A DNA stretch of 64,000 nucleotides from Desulfofundulus kuznetsovii DSM 6115 (GTDB taxonomy: Bacteria; Bacillota; Desulfotomaculia; Desulfotomaculales; Desulfovirgulaceae): the NCBI RefSeq assembly GCF_000214705.1, contig NC_015573.1:1946911-2010910 (forward strand), given 5' to 3'. This document shows positions 8,407-17,196 of the stretch, piece by piece; the stretch's first letter is position 1; every line of letters starts with the position of its first letter. The notes under the pieces are model-generated. The model was given only the letters and a program-made list of their open reading frames with translations. It did no database searches and was not told where the DNA came from. A program made the position numbers and the translations under genes.

Positions 8407-8853
8407 CTAAAGGTCATCGTCGTGCTCTGCCTGCGTGCGCCCTTCAATCAGCTCGGGCTCGTCGGCAGAGGCATAGGTGTCGTCATTAACGAAGACTACC
8501 TCATCGCAATTGGGACAGGTTACTTCAATTACATCCTCGTCATCAGCAATGTCCCGGTCAAAGCAAACGATTTCACCGCAGCGCGGGCATTCCACTTCCA
8601 TGTAATCGTCATCATCCATGCCCGGGCGGCCGTCGTAAATCTCGTCTTCCAGGGAGTAAAGGTCCTCGTCAATGCTTTCCAGGTAGTCCTCCAGCTGTTC
8701 CTGGGCCTCCTGCAGTTCGTTAAAGGAACTGGCAAAGTCACCGAGAACGTCGATGATGCTTGAAAGCAACCGGCCCTCCTTACTTTCCTTTTCAAGGTCC
8801 ATACCCGCGGAAAGGCCCTGCAGGTAAGCCACCCTGGATTTCAAGTCTTCCAT
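8407..8853 (-). CDS. CD1247-type acidic protein with C-terminal zinc ribbon
   Basis: 148 residues, start at 8853 with AAAGGGGG upstream. The N-terminal half (MEDLKSRVAYLQGLSAGMDL) is a predicted helical domain typical of the clostridial CD1247 N-terminal family. The C-terminal half has two CPxC pairs (CPRCGE and CPNCDE) that should bind one zinc, set in very acidic sequence. Function is unknown; some homologues are mislabelled as AraC regulators. A longer reading frame from 8964 overlaps efp and has no ribosome site, so it is not used. It probably belongs to the efp transcription unit. Confidence 0.85.
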   Translation of the reverse strand: MEDLKSRVAYLQGLSAGMDLEKESKEGRLLSSIIDVLGDFASSFNELQEAQEQLEDYLESIDEDLYSLEDEIYDGRPGMDDDDYMEVECPRCGEIVCFDRDIADDEDVIEVTCPNCDEVVFVNDDTYASADEPELIEGRTQAEHDDDL

Positions 8854-8960
8854 TACAAAACCCCCTTTGGTGTGATGAATAGCCAACTGGACTGTTATAG
8901 TATTGCTCTTTTCCGGGGGTTTTAAACATATATTTCCTGGGGAACGGTTGTGCTGAACAT

Positions 8961-9518
8961 TCACGCCCGCTTGATATATTGACCGGTACGGGTGTCGATT
9001 TGCAAAACATCCCCCACTTCGATAAAGAAGGGAACCTGGACGACATATCCGGTTTCCAGGGTGGCCGGCTTGGAGCCTCCAGAGGCGGTGTCTCCCTTGA
9101 TGCCCGGGGGCGTGTCCACCACTTTCAGCTCCACAAAGTTGGGCAAATCCACGCCAATTGACTTACCCTGGAACATGAGGAGGTTGATGGTCATATTTTC
9201 TTTCAAGAAGTTGATTGCATCGCCCAGCTGTTCCCTGGTCAGAGAAAACTGGTCAAAGGTTTCCATATCCATAAAGTTGTAGCTGGTCCCGTCATTGTAA
9301 AGATACTGGACTTCCCGCCGCTCCACGTGGGCCCGGGGTATTTTTTCGCCGGCGTTAAAGGTCTTTTCAATTACCGCCCCGGTGCGCAGGTTTTTGAGCT
9401 TTGACCGGACGAATGCCGCCCCTTTCCCCGGTTTGACGTGCTGGAAGTCAATCACCTGGTACACTTCCCCGTCCAGGTCAATGGTTAATCCGGTTCGGAA
9501 GTCGTTGGTGGAAATCAC
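8961..9518 (-). CDS. efp: Translation elongation factor P
   Basis: 185 residues with the three-domain EF-P layout. EF-P relieves ribosome stalling at polyproline stretches. The KOW-like N-terminal domain carries the exposed loop [10 protein letters not shown] with Lys32 at the tip, the residue modified in many bacteria. The C-terminal OB domain includes [14 protein letters not shown] and ends [10 protein letters not shown]. Upstream genes pepQ and aroQ form the usual clostridial aroQ-pepQ-efp order. Confidence 0.96.
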   Translation of the reverse strand: MISTNDFRTGLTIDLDGEVYQVIDFQHVKPGKGAAFVRSKLKNLRTGAVIEKTFNAGEKIPRAHVERREVQYLYNDGTSYNFMDMETFDQFSLTREQLGDAINFLKENMTINLLMFQGKSIGVDLPNFVELKVVDTPPGIKGDTASGGSKPATLETGYVVQVPFFIEVGDVLQIDTRTGQYIKRA

Positions 9519-9547
9519 CTCTAGCTAAACCTCCTTTAAAATATTCA

Positions 9548-10630
9548 TTAAACGGAAACAACGGGCAGGGGGTCCTTCGGGGCGCGGGTGAGGATACGGC
9601 ACCCCTGTTCCTCCACCACCACCATGTCCTCAATCCGTACGCCGCCCCATCCCGGAAGGTAAATGCCCGGTTCCACGGTGATGACCATGCCCGGCTGAAG
9701 CACAGCTTCATTCTTTTTAGAAACGGAAGGGTCCTCGTGTACCGCCAGGCCCACGCCGTGGCCGGTGCTGTGGCCGAAGTTTTCCCCGTAACCGGCGGAG
9801 GCAATCACTTCCCGGGCTGCCCGGTCAACCTCACAGGCTTTCACACCGGCCCGCACGGCCGCCAGAGCGGCCCGCTGGGCGGCCAGCACCAGGCGATAGA
9901 TTTCCTCCTGACGGGGAGCAGGAGAGCCCACCACCACCGTGCGGGTGAGATCGGAATTATAGCCCCGGTACAGGCAGCCGAAGTCCATGGTGACCAGATC
10001 CCCCTCGCAAATGACCCGGTGGGAAGCCGCACCATGGGGCAGAGCTCCCCGTGGGCCGGAAGCTACAATAGTATCAAAGGCGCTTTTACGGGCACCCAGG
10101 CGGCGCATAAAACATTCCAGCTCCACGGCCACATCCCATTCGGTAACCCCGGGTTTCAGGTAGTCAAGGATATGCTCAAAAGCCCGGTCGGCCAGAGCCA
10201 CCGCCCGGGACAGAAGTTCAATTTCCCCGGGGTCCTTGACCTGCCTTAATTCCTCGACCAGACCGTAGAGGGGGGTAACCGGGATGTTTTCCAGCTTCTC
10301 CTGGAGGGTGACTACCTGTTTATAAGTAAGGAAATCTCCTTCACAGCCCAGCCGGCTGACCCCCCACTGGGGCAGTTTTTCAGCCAGTGCATCATAAAGG
10401 GATTCCTTAAACCCTACCACCTGACAAAGGGGGCACTGTTCCCGCGCCTGCTCAAAATAGCGGAAATCGGCCAGAAAATAAACCTGCCGGGCAGTAACCA
10501 CCAGGGCACCGGCGGAACCGGTAAAGCCACTTAAGTAAAACCGGTTTTCCGGGCGCATCACCAAAAAGGCGTCCACATTTTCTTGAGCAAGCCTGGCCAG
10601 CAGACGTTCAATCCTACCCTGCACGTCCAT
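9548..10630 (-). CDS. Xaa-Pro dipeptidase/aminopeptidase (M24 family)
   Basis: 360 residues from an ATG at 10630. The N-terminal creatinase-like domain ([20 protein letters not shown]) precedes a pita-bread catalytic domain. The metal ligands are in [29 protein letters not shown] and GGVRIEDMV. This is the YqhT/PepQ-type peptidase that cleaves X-Pro bonds, commonly found just upstream of efp. The start overlaps the end of aroQ by 17 bases; a longer frame upstream would be buried in aroQ. Confidence 0.93.
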   Translation of the reverse strand: MDVQGRIERLLARLAQENVDAFLVMRPENRFYLSGFTGSAGALVVTARQVYFLADFRYFEQAREQCPLCQVVGFKESLYDALAEKLPQWGVSRLGCEGDFLTYKQVVTLQEKLENIPVTPLYGLVEELRQVKDPGEIELLSRAVALADRAFEHILDYLKPGVTEWDVAVELECFMRRLGARKSAFDTIVASGPRGALPHGAASHRVICEGDLVTMDFGCLYRGYNSDLTRTVVVGSPAPRQEEIYRLVLAAQRAALAAVRAGVKACEVDRAAREVIASAGYGENFGHSTGHGVGLAVHEDPSVSKKNEAVLQPGMVITVEPGIYLPGWGGVRIEDMVVVEEQGCRILTRAPKDPLPVVSV

Positions 10631-11069
10631 GCCCCCTGCTTCGTGCCAGCTCCACCGCGGCCCTGAGGGCCAGCCGGTAACCGAGCACACCCAGGCCGCT
10701 GATTTGACCGGCGGCTACCGGGGCAATTACTGAATGGTGGCGGAATTCTTCCCGGGCATAGATATTGGAAAGATGCACTTCGATTACCGGCAAGCCAATG
10801 GCGGCCACCGCATCCCGCAAGGCCAGGCTGTAATGGGTATAGGCACCGGGGTTAAAAACCACCGCATCCTCTTTACCCACTGCCCGGTGGAGCCTGTCCA
10901 CCAGTTCGCCTTCGTGGTTGGACTGGTAAAAGGTTACCTCCACCCCCAGTTCCCCGGCCAGCTGTTCAAGGGAAGCATTGATCTCGTCCAGGGTAAGGGC
11001 GCCGTAAACCTGGGGTTCCCGGCGCCCTAATAAATTTAGATTGGGACCATTGAGAACCAGTATTTTCAC
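10614..11069 (-). CDS. aroQ: 3-dehydroquinate dehydratase, type II
   Basis: About 151 residues from a GTG at 11069. It catalyses the third step of the shikimate pathway, dehydroquinate to dehydroshikimate. Type II signatures are present: [22 protein letters not shown] at the start with the active-site Tyr, [13 protein letters not shown] with the catalytic-loop Arg nearby, NPGAYTHYS and [17 protein letters not shown]. The remaining shikimate genes are 20 kb away (30.6-34.6 kb). The predicted ribosome site is weak, so the start is slightly uncertain. Confidence 0.95.
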   Translation of the reverse strand: MKILVLNGPNLNLLGRREPQVYGALTLDEINASLEQLAGELGVEVTFYQSNHEGELVDRLHRAVGKEDAVVFNPGAYTHYSLALRDAVAAIGLPVIEVHLSNIYAREEFRHHSVIAPVAAGQISGLGVLGYRLALRAAVELARSRGHGRAG

Positions 11070-11144
11070 CCGGAGCACCGTCCTGCCAGAAGAGGATCGC
11101 AAAAAAAATTTTACCATAACCCAGAATAATTGCAAAGCCTGTTG

Positions 11145-12515
11145 TTAGTGGCCGCTGATGGACATTCCGGCCACCCTGATGGCCGGTGCCCCCCGCCCCC
11201 CAAAAAAGGTCAGATTACTGGCCACGCCATCCACCTGCTTGAGTAAATCAAGAAGATTGCCGGCTATGGCTACGCCCCGTACAGGACGGGTAAGCTGCCC
11301 GTTTTCAATTAAAATCCCCGCCGCGCCTACGGAAAAATCGCCGGAAATGGGGTTGGCCGTGTGCATCCCCAATACTTCGGTTACATACAGTCCCTGTTGC
11401 GTGTCGCGGATGAGGTCCTCCGGGGAAATGGTTCCCGGCTGGATGAAAAAGTTGGTCGTCCCCACTTCCGGGGGGCTTTTAAAGGAACCGCGCACCCCGT
11501 TGCCGGTGGATTTGACGCCGTCTCTGGCGGCAGTGTAAGTATTATGCAGAAAGCCGCGCAAAATTCCGCCTTCAATCAAGACCGTACGGCCTGTGGGCAC
11601 GCCTTCGCCGTCAAAAGGAGCGGAAGCAATACCCCCGGCCAGGGCGCCGTCGTCAATGATGTTCACCAGCGGGGAGGCCACCTCCTGCCCCACCTTACCG
11701 GCAAAGGGCGACCGGTTCTTCTGCACTGCTTCGGCAGTAAGCCCGGGACCCAGAAGACCCAAAAAGCCCGTGACCACGTAGGGCTCCAGGATTACCGCCG
11801 CCCGCCGGGTGGTCACCGGTTTGGCCCCGAGCATGCGTACGGCGCGCTCCGCGGCTTCCCGCCCTACTTTGACGGGATTCAACTGATCATACTGCAGGCG
11901 GTAATCCATGGCAAAGCCCGTCTGGCTGTCGTTGTTTTCTTCAGCCACCAGCGACATATAAAGGCCGCAGTAAGCGCTCCGGTAAGTGGCCTCAATACCC
12001 CGGCTGTTGACCAGGGTAACCTCTACTTCAGCGTCATGGTAGGCGGCACTTTCAATAATTTTAACCCGGGGATCAAAATCCCGGGCCGCCCTTTCCATGG
12101 CCCGGGCCAGCTCGATTTTTTCTTCCACGGTGGCCTTCCGGATGGCCGGGTCATAAAGGTTCAGTTCGGGGTAGGCGGAAGCGGGTTCTGGCAGCACCCG
12201 GTAAGGATCGGGGGCCGCACTGGCGGCATTGCTTACCGCCTGGCGCACAATATCTTCCACGGCTGTTTTGGTAAGGTCGGTGGTAAAGGCAAATCCGGCA
12301 CTGTTGCCGACCATCACCCGCAGGCCCAGACCACGATCCTGCGCCAGTTTCATGGTTTCTACCTGCCCGTCCCGTACTTCAACGACCAGTTCCTTGCCGG
12401 CATTCAGGTAGGCTTCAACCTGGCCGGCCCCCAGGCTGGCGGCCCGCTGCAGGGCAAACCGGGCAATTTCCAGAAAGTCGGCCAACGCAAATCCCACTCC
12501 TTTCCACGTCAACAT
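11145..12515 (-). CDS. pmbA: TldD/PmbA-family metalloprotease subunit (PmbA/TldE type)
   Basis: 456 residues, PmbA/TldE subfamily: GLGLRVMVGNSAGFAFTTDL near the N-terminus, then SPLVNIIDDGALAGGIASAPFD and a glycine-rich C-terminal domain. Unlike TldD it lacks the HExxxH zinc motif and serves as the partner subunit of the heterodimeric TldD/E protease, which degrades unfolded peptides and can mature modified peptides. The tldD gene is about 2 kb upstream, separated by Uma2, DUF3243 and a palindromic element. A TTG at 12485, eleven bases after AAGGAG, is an alternative start. Confidence 0.92.
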   Translation of the reverse strand: MLTWKGVGFALADFLEIARFALQRAASLGAGQVEAYLNAGKELVVEVRDGQVETMKLAQDRGLGLRVMVGNSAGFAFTTDLTKTAVEDIVRQAVSNAASAAPDPYRVLPEPASAYPELNLYDPAIRKATVEEKIELARAMERAARDFDPRVKIIESAAYHDAEVEVTLVNSRGIEATYRSAYCGLYMSLVAEENNDSQTGFAMDYRLQYDQLNPVKVGREAAERAVRMLGAKPVTTRRAAVILEPYVVTGFLGLLGPGLTAEAVQKNRSPFAGKVGQEVASPLVNIIDDGALAGGIASAPFDGEGVPTGRTVLIEGGILRGFLHNTYTAARDGVKSTGNGVRGSFKSPPEVGTTNFFIQPGTISPEDLIRDTQQGLYVTEVLGMHTANPISGDFSVGAAGILIENGQLTRPVRGVAIAGNLLDLLKQVDGVASNLTFFGGRGAPAIRVAGMSISGH

Positions 12516-12580
12516 AAGTATTATTCAATAACCGCCAGCCTATTCCTTTAGAGCCTAACAAAAAAACTGCCTGCCGGCAG

Positions 12581-12793
12581 CTAGTGTACATAAAGATTGG
12601 TGGTGAGAGCAAATATACCTCTTGGGGATACCGGGGCAAGTTCCTGTACTGAAGCTTCCACTATGGTGGTGGGGTCCAGCATGGCCAGAATGGCCACCCG
12701 TTCTCCGGTGCTCTGTTTGGTGTAAAAACCCAGAATGCAAAACTGCATATCTTCCCCACATACCTTGCGGGTCACAATATCACCAATTTTCAT
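12581..12793 (-). CDS. Small protein resembling the N-terminal domain of sporulation protease YabG
   Basis: 70 residues beginning MKIGDIVTRKVCGEDMQFCI. This resembles the N-terminal beta-barrel-like segment of YabG, a spore-coat processing protease, but the catalytic part is absent. It may be a stand-alone small protein or a truncated yabG relic. Stop and start are clean, and no strong terminator follows. Function unknown. Confidence 0.55.
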   Translation of the reverse strand: MKIGDIVTRKVCGEDMQFCILGFYTKQSTGERVAILAMLDPTTIVEASVQELAPVSPRGIFALTTNLYVH

Positions 12794-12811
12794 GCAGCCT
12801 ACCCCCTGGAT

Positions 12812-13139
12812 AAGGCCTAAAATAAGTGTTCAGTCAACCCGCTTAAGGAACGGCGTTGTCCCGCTCACTCATATGCTCCGCGCCGACAGCACCGCGGCTC
12901 GCTTCGGGCCGGCTCTGGCTCTCTGCGGATTGCCCGCCACTAATCATTCTTCGTTGTTACATCCTGACTTAATATGTTTTCGGAGTCATCTTCCGAACAG
13001 TTTATCATGCGTCCTCGAGAGCCGAGCCGGCAGCCTCGCTTCACCGGGTGCTGTTACCGGCGCTCCGCAAAATCGTTCGCTCTGGACAACGCCGTTCCTT
13101 TGCAGTTAACGGCGGTTTTACTGAACTTTTACGGCCTAA
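12812..13139. repeat. ~330-bp imperfect palindromic (MITE-like) element
   Basis: The two halves are imperfect inverted copies. The best arm is a perfect 17-bp inverted repeat, AAGGAACGGCGTTGTCC (12845-12861, complement at 13084-13100). Outside it, AGGCCTAAAA..GTTCAGT on the left mirrors ACTGAAC..TTTTACGGCCT on the right. Inside it, CGCGCCGACAGCACC and GGCCGGCTCTGGCTCTC on the left mirror GGTGCTGTTACCGGCGC and GAGAGCCGAGCCGGC on the right. No gene is supported inside. It could be a miniature mobile element or a structured RNA; no target duplication was established. Confidence 0.75.
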
Positions 13140-13206
13140 AGTAAGCATACTCCCTATTCTTTTGTTACCATATGCCGCTGTTTACAGAGGTGTGTATTCC
13201 TTTTCT

Positions 13207-13237
13207 TGAATAAGACGGTGAAAAGAGGAACAAAATA
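13207..13237 (+). promoter_or_regulatory. Candidate forespore (sigma-G-like) promoter for the DUF3243 gene
   Basis: TGAATA at 13207-13212 and CAAAATA at 13231-13237, spaced 18 bases apart, partly match the sigma-F/sigma-G promoter pattern (-35 GNATA, -10 CATNNTA). They lie 41 bases upstream of the predicted start. Pattern match only. Confidence 0.3.
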
Positions 13238-13277
13238 GAAATAAGCCCTGCCAGTAATCAGGAAAGGAGTGTTAAAA

Positions 13278-13556
13278 TTGGATATTCGCCAGGTAAGCAC
13301 GGACTGGGATAACTGGAAACGTTTTCTCGGCCAGGCGGTGGAATTTGCGGAGGAGTTGGGCATTTCCCGGGAGCGCATTGTAAATCTGGCCCAGCAGGCC
13401 GGTCAGGTGCTGGCCGATCACGTACCCCCGGCCAACCCGGAACAAAAAGTGCTGAAAGAGTTATGGCAGGTGGCCGACCAGCAGGAAAAACAGGTCATCG
13501 CCAACCTGATGACCAGGCTGGTTTCGGAGCGGCCGGGAAATTATACCGCGTTTTAA
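13278..13556 (+). CDS. DUF3243 domain protein
   Basis: 92 residues from a TTG at 13278 placed eight bases after AAGGAG; the GTG at 13269 would overlap that site. The sequence carries the DUF3243 pattern: DWDNWKRFLGQAVEFAEELG followed by VLKELWQVADQQEKQVIANLM. Members are small cytosolic helical proteins of Firmicutes (YmfJ-like) of unknown function. It is an isolated rightward gene between leftward blocks, ended by a strong hairpin. Confidence 0.85.
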   Translation: MDIRQVSTDWDNWKRFLGQAVEFAEELGISRERIVNLAQQAGQVLADHVPPANPEQKVLKELWQVADQQEKQVIANLMTRLVSERPGNYTAF

Positions 13557-13589
13557 GAACAATTCAAGCGGAAAGATAAAACGTTAAAA

Positions 13590-13620
13590 GCGGGGTCCGG
13601 CAGTGGACCCCGCCTTTTGT
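13590..13620. terminator. Bidirectional terminator between the DUF3243 and Uma2 genes
   Basis: A perfect 9-bp stem, GCGGGGTCC (13590-13598) and GGACCCCGC (13605-13613), has CTTTTGTT on its right and AAAA on its left. It can therefore stop both the rightward DUF3243 transcript and the leftward Uma2 transcript. Confidence 0.88.
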
Positions 13621-14261
13621 TAAATCAAACCCAATTCTTTCAAACAGTCAATAACTGAAGGAAGAGGATCCTGCCACAGCCAGTTCACCTGCAGCCAGAA
13701 ACCGGGGATGACCTCCGAACGATAGATCCCCTCTTCGTTTGGATGAATTGTGCGGTAGTGCCCTTCTTCAGCCAGCCTGTAAAATTCCGCCTGCCGCCTG
13801 TCCGGGTCAATAAGCCAGTATTCTTTAACACCTGCAGCCTCATATTCCACATACTTTTCCCCCCGGTCCCGGGCCAGGCTTTCCGGAGAGGTTATTTCAA
13901 CTATCAGATCGGGAGGCCCGTCCATGTACGTTTCCTTTAAAAAGGGCAGCTTTTCGTTGCTCACATAGAGGATATCCGGCTCCCGGCCCCGGCGCAGCAT
14001 TTCGGGCAGGCGCACCAAAAAGGGGGCAGACAATACTTCACCGAGGCTATGCTTACTGACATATGCCTCCAGCAAGAACAAGAGAAATTTATATATCCTC
14101 TGATGTTTTCTGGCTGCCGGCGTCAATACAACGACCTCCCCATCCACCCACTCCGCCCAGGTATCTTCATCGCACCAGGCCAAAAACTCCTCAAAGGTGA
14201 TTTTGCCTTCCGGCAGGGGCCTGGTTTCATAAACCGCTGCTGTTTCTTTTAGGCGGCTCAT
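13620..14261 (-). CDS. Uma2 family (DUF820) putative restriction-endonuclease-fold protein, copy 1
   Basis: 213 residues from the ATG at 14261 with AGGGGGG upstream. Uma2/DUF820 proteins have a PD-(D/E)XK nuclease fold. The core motifs are EPDILYVSN, PPDLIVEITSPES with the acidic pair, and KYVEYEAAGVKEYWLIDP. Cellular function is not established; the genes are abundant in cyanobacteria and some Firmicutes and often vary in number. It is closely similar to the copy at 15806-16450, sharing long identical runs such as NEKLPFLKETYMDG, so one is a duplicate of the other around tldD. Confidence 0.88.
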   Translation of the reverse strand: MSRLKETAAVYETRPLPEGKITFEEFLAWCDEDTWAEWVDGEVVVLTPAARKHQRIYKFLLFLLEAYVSKHSLGEVLSAPFLVRLPEMLRRGREPDILYVSNEKLPFLKETYMDGPPDLIVEITSPESLARDRGEKYVEYEAAGVKEYWLIDPDRRQAEFYRLAEEGHYRTIHPNEEGIYRSEVIPGFWLQVNWLWQDPLPSVIDCLKELGLI

Positions 14262-14298
14262 TATTGTCCCCCCTAACTTTTGCCTGAAACCGCGGGCA

Positions 14299-15717
14299 CT
14301 ACAGGCGCCGGATCCTGCCATCGGCCCGGCTGTGGCTTGTGCCGCCCACGATGAGCTCCTTGATGGCCATGGTGGGCTGGGCGTCGCTGACCGGCACCCC
14401 CTGCCCGTCCTTGCCGCAGGTACCGATGGTGAAGCCCAGATCTCTGCCGATCATTTCCACAATCCGCAGCACTTCGGGGCCATTGCCCGTTAAGGTTGCT
14501 CCCCGTACCATGGGGCCCACTTCCCCGTCCTGAATCAGGTACCCCTCGGCCACGTCAAAAACAAAATCCCCGGTGGTGGTATTCACCTGGCCGCCGCCCA
14601 TTTTCTTCACCAGAAGACCATTTTTTGTCTCCCTGATGATCTTTTCCGGGTCCATCCTGCCCGGGGCTATGTAGGTATTGCCCATGCGGGGGATGGGTTT
14701 GTGCTGGTAGGACTCCCGGCGGCCGTGGCCGTTGGATGCTTTCCCTTCCCGCGAAGCGGTGAGCCGGTCGTACATGTAGTCCGTAAGCTCGCCTTTTTCA
14801 ATCAGGGTTACTTTCCGGGCCGGCACCCCCTCGTCGTCAAAGCGGTAAGAACCATAATGGCCGGCCATGCTGGCGTCATCGATAACGGTAACAATGTCGG
14901 CAGCCACCTTTTGCCCCTTTTTGCCGGCATAAACCGAAAGCTTCTTCTGAACCAGATCCGCCTCCAGGCCGTGGCCGCAGGCTTCGTGAACCATGGTCCC
15001 TCCGGCCTCCCCGGCCATCACCACGGGCATTTTACCGGTGGGGGCTGGCTGCGCCTTTAGCATCTCCACGGCCCGCCGGGCCGCGATTTCCGCCACCGAC
15101 TCGGGGCGATAACGCTCCAGCAGCTCAAAGCCGGTCAGGCCGCCCACGGCCTCGTAACCCGTTTGAATGGTCGGCCCCTCGGCAGCCACCACCTGCACCA
15201 TCAGGCGGGTGCGGATGCGCTCGTCTTCCACATATTCACCGGCGCTGTTGGCAATGACCACCTTCTGGACCACGTCCCCGTAGCCCACCATTACCTGCTT
15301 GATTTTCTCCACATCCACGGCCCGGGCGGCCCGGTCGGCGGCCTGGACCGCCTCCACCTTGCGTTCCGGCTTGACCTCATCGGGACGCTCTACCACGGGA
15401 AAATCCACCAGCGGCCGCACCCGGCGCAGGTCCAGGTGGTAGTCCTTTTTCTCCCCCCGGGAAGCATGACTGACAATGCGGGCGGCTTCGAGGAGGCCTT
15501 CCCTGCTCAGGTCGTTGGTATAGGCATAGGCCGTGGAATCACCGTTTATCACGCGGATGCCGCCACCCATATCTATACCCGAATGAACCCGCTCGATCTT
15601 GCCGCCTTCAAGGCCGACACCCGTAGCCCGCTTGTGCTCGACAAAAATATCGGCAAAATCTCCCCCGCCGGCCAGGGCGAGATCCAGAACTTCCTTTAAC
15701 AACTGTTCATCGACCAA
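14299..15717 (-). CDS. tldD: TldD-family zinc metalloprotease subunit
   Basis: 472 residues with the diagnostic zinc motif HEACGH (His244, Glu245, His249), then DDEGVPARKVTLIEKGEL and the C-terminal GTCGKDGQGVPVSDAQPT. TldD is the catalytic subunit of the TldD/TldE protease. The partner pmbA is in the same orientation about 2 kb downstream. It starts at 15717 and is flanked on both sides by paralogous Uma2 genes. Confidence 0.94.
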   Translation of the reverse strand: MVDEQLLKEVLDLALAGGGDFADIFVEHKRATGVGLEGGKIERVHSGIDMGGGIRVINGDSTAYAYTNDLSREGLLEAARIVSHASRGEKKDYHLDLRRVRPLVDFPVVERPDEVKPERKVEAVQAADRAARAVDVEKIKQVMVGYGDVVQKVVIANSAGEYVEDERIRTRLMVQVVAAEGPTIQTGYEAVGGLTGFELLERYRPESVAEIAARRAVEMLKAQPAPTGKMPVVMAGEAGGTMVHEACGHGLEADLVQKKLSVYAGKKGQKVAADIVTVIDDASMAGHYGSYRFDDEGVPARKVTLIEKGELTDYMYDRLTASREGKASNGHGRRESYQHKPIPRMGNTYIAPGRMDPEKIIRETKNGLLVKKMGGGQVNTTTGDFVFDVAEGYLIQDGEVGPMVRGATLTGNGPEVLRIVEMIGRDLGFTIGTCGKDGQGVPVSDAQPTMAIKELIVGGTSHSRADGRIRRL

Positions 15718-15805
15718 AAAGAATCACCTCTTAGCGGGATTAATCTATGCACATTAAGTAATATTGTTAATAAAAATTTAACAATTTATACCTCTTTACT
15801 ATAAC

Positions 15806-16450
15806 CTAAATTAAGCCCATTTCTTTAAAACAGGCAATGGCAGATGGAAGGGGGTCCTGCCAGAGCCAGTCTACCTTCAACCAGAAACCGGGGAGGACCT
15901 CTGAGTGATAAATGCCGTTCTGGTCAGGCCAGATGGTCCGGTAGCGTCCGTTTTCTCCCAACCGGAAGAACTCCGCCTGCTGACGGTCCGGATCGATGAG
16001 CCAGTACTCCCGCACACCGGAGGCCTCGTATTCTACGTATTTTTCTTCCCGGTCCCGAACCAGGCTTTCTGGAGAAGTTACCTCCACAATAAGATCGGGA
16101 GCGCCATCCATGTATGTTTCCTTTAAAAAGGGAAGCTTTTCGTTGCTGACGAAAAGAATATCCGGTTCCCGTCCCCGCCGTAAAGTTCCGGGGAGGCGCA
16201 CCAGAAAGGGAGCGGTTAAGATCTCACCCAGATTTTTTAACAGGGCAAATTCCCGCAAGAGACTTGATAGAAGCATAATTATTTTCTGGTGCTTACTTGC
16301 CGCCGGCGTCAAGATTATAACCTCCCCGTCCACCCATTCCGCCCGGGTATCCTCATCGCACCAGGCCAGAAATTCCTCAAAGGTGATCCTGCCCGCCGGC
16401 AAAGGTTTAGTGGTCTGGTAACGAGAAGCCGCCTCGCGGACATCAGACAT
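15806..16450 (-). CDS. Uma2 family (DUF820) putative restriction-endonuclease-fold protein, copy 2
   Basis: 214 residues from the ATG at 16450 with GGGAGG upstream. Same motif set as copy 1: ITFEEFLAWCDEDT, EPDILFVSN, APDLIVEVTSPES and VREYWLIDPDRQQAEFF. The two proteins align end to end without large gaps. The catalytic-looking acidic residues are retained, so both copies could be functional. No neighbouring gene suggests a specific target. Confidence 0.88.
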   Translation of the reverse strand: MSDVREAASRYQTTKPLPAGRITFEEFLAWCDEDTRAEWVDGEVIILTPAASKHQKIIMLLSSLLREFALLKNLGEILTAPFLVRLPGTLRRGREPDILFVSNEKLPFLKETYMDGAPDLIVEVTSPESLVRDREEKYVEYEASGVREYWLIDPDRQQAEFFRLGENGRYRTIWPDQNGIYHSEVLPGFWLKVDWLWQDPLPSAIACFKEMGLI

Positions 16451-16569
16451 TGCTTTTACCTCCCCTCCGGTGTAACCGGGGTTTTGAAGCGGGTTTTTCA
16501 AGATTATACCGGTAAGGTTGCCGGCAGGCAAGGGACGGGGAACTTGTCAAAACATCATCCTGAACCAGC

Positions 16570-17196
16570 TTACCCGTCATACCAACTGGCGGGGGGCGTG
16601 GTCGAAATACGAACCCGCCCGGTAACCGGGGCTACAATCACATAGCAAAAGGAATTGCTCGTCCTGCTCATTAAAGTTATCGTACCACCACCGGGGAGGG
16701 GTGATCCGCTCGAAGTAAAACGCAATGCTTTTTCCCCACCGGGAAATACGGCCCAGACCAGATCCACGCTGGCAGGCAGGACCACCTTTTTGTGGGTATT
16801 CAATCCGCTAACCAGGTAGTATCGATCCTTTGTCACATCAAAAATTATCTCGAAGACCTGACCGTATGTACTCATATTCTCCTGCTGGCAGGTCCGGATG
16901 TCCTGAGCCAGTTGCCGGGCGGTCATAAAAAGCATCTGGTGCAAAAGGCCGCTTTTGGAGGCGGGAAAAGCCATGGCCAGCACAAAAAAAGAAATACCCA
17001 CCAGCACCAGCAATTCCACCAGGCTGTAGCCTCCTGCCTTTTTCTCCCCCCGCGCGCACCTGACGGCAGCAAAATCCTTCAGGTAGTCCAGCTGATTTTC
17101 CGGATCGGTCTTCTGCCCTGCGCAAGGTACCCTGGCGTACAGCACGACATTTGAAGGCTCTTTCCGGCATATCAACACCAGAACGCGGTAAAGCAT
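16570..17196 (-). CDS. Type IV pseudopilin (GspH/FimT-like) with an abnormal N-terminal extension
   Basis: The core is a minor pilin: prepilin cleavage site KAGGYSLVELLVLVGISFF (Gly before Tyr, Glu at +5), one hydrophobic helix, then a beta-rich C-terminal domain. Minor pilins normally have a 6-15 residue leader. Here no ATG, GTG or TTG lies close to the cleavage site. The open frame continues upstream into sequence resembling an IS607-type serine recombinase (see separate entry). Possible starts are ATG 17196 (GGAG upstream, poor spacing) and GTG 17145. The leader may have been replaced by an insertion, leaving a weakly or wrongly started pilin. Downstream of pilO in the pilus operon. Confidence 0.7.
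   Translation of the reverse strand: MLYRVLVLICRKEPSNVVLYARVPCAGQKTDPENQLDYLKDFAAVRCARGEKKAGGYSLVELLVLVGISFFVLAMAFPASKSGLLHQMLFMTARQLAQDIRTCQQENMSTYGQVFEIIFDVTKDRYYLVSGLNTHKKVVLPASVDLVWAVFPGGEKALRFTSSGSPLPGGGTITLMSRTSNSFCYVIVAPVTGRVRISTTPPASWYDG
17060..17163 (-). mobile_element. Relic of an IS607-type serine recombinase
   Basis: In the frame upstream of the pseudopilin the translation reads NVVLYARVPCAGQKTDPENQ and then LDYLKDFAAVR. This is the start of the resolvase domain of IS607-family TnpA proteins (YARVSS.GQK.DLENQ...L..FA). The catalytic serine after YARV is replaced by proline, and only ~35 residues remain before the match stops. It is therefore a dead fragment. No TnpB-like gene is adjacent. 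Confidence 0.7.

Noticed and set aside
8853-8964. N-terminal extension of the zinc-ribbon protein
   Set aside because: It lacks a ribosome site and overlaps the end of efp, whereas ATG 8853 has AAAGGGGG upstream.
11361-12551. Long open rightward frame opposite pmbA
   Set aside because: It is the antisense of a well-supported metalloprotease gene and has no ribosome site; such shadows are common at this GC content. The same applies to the long frame opposite aroE (33679-34656).
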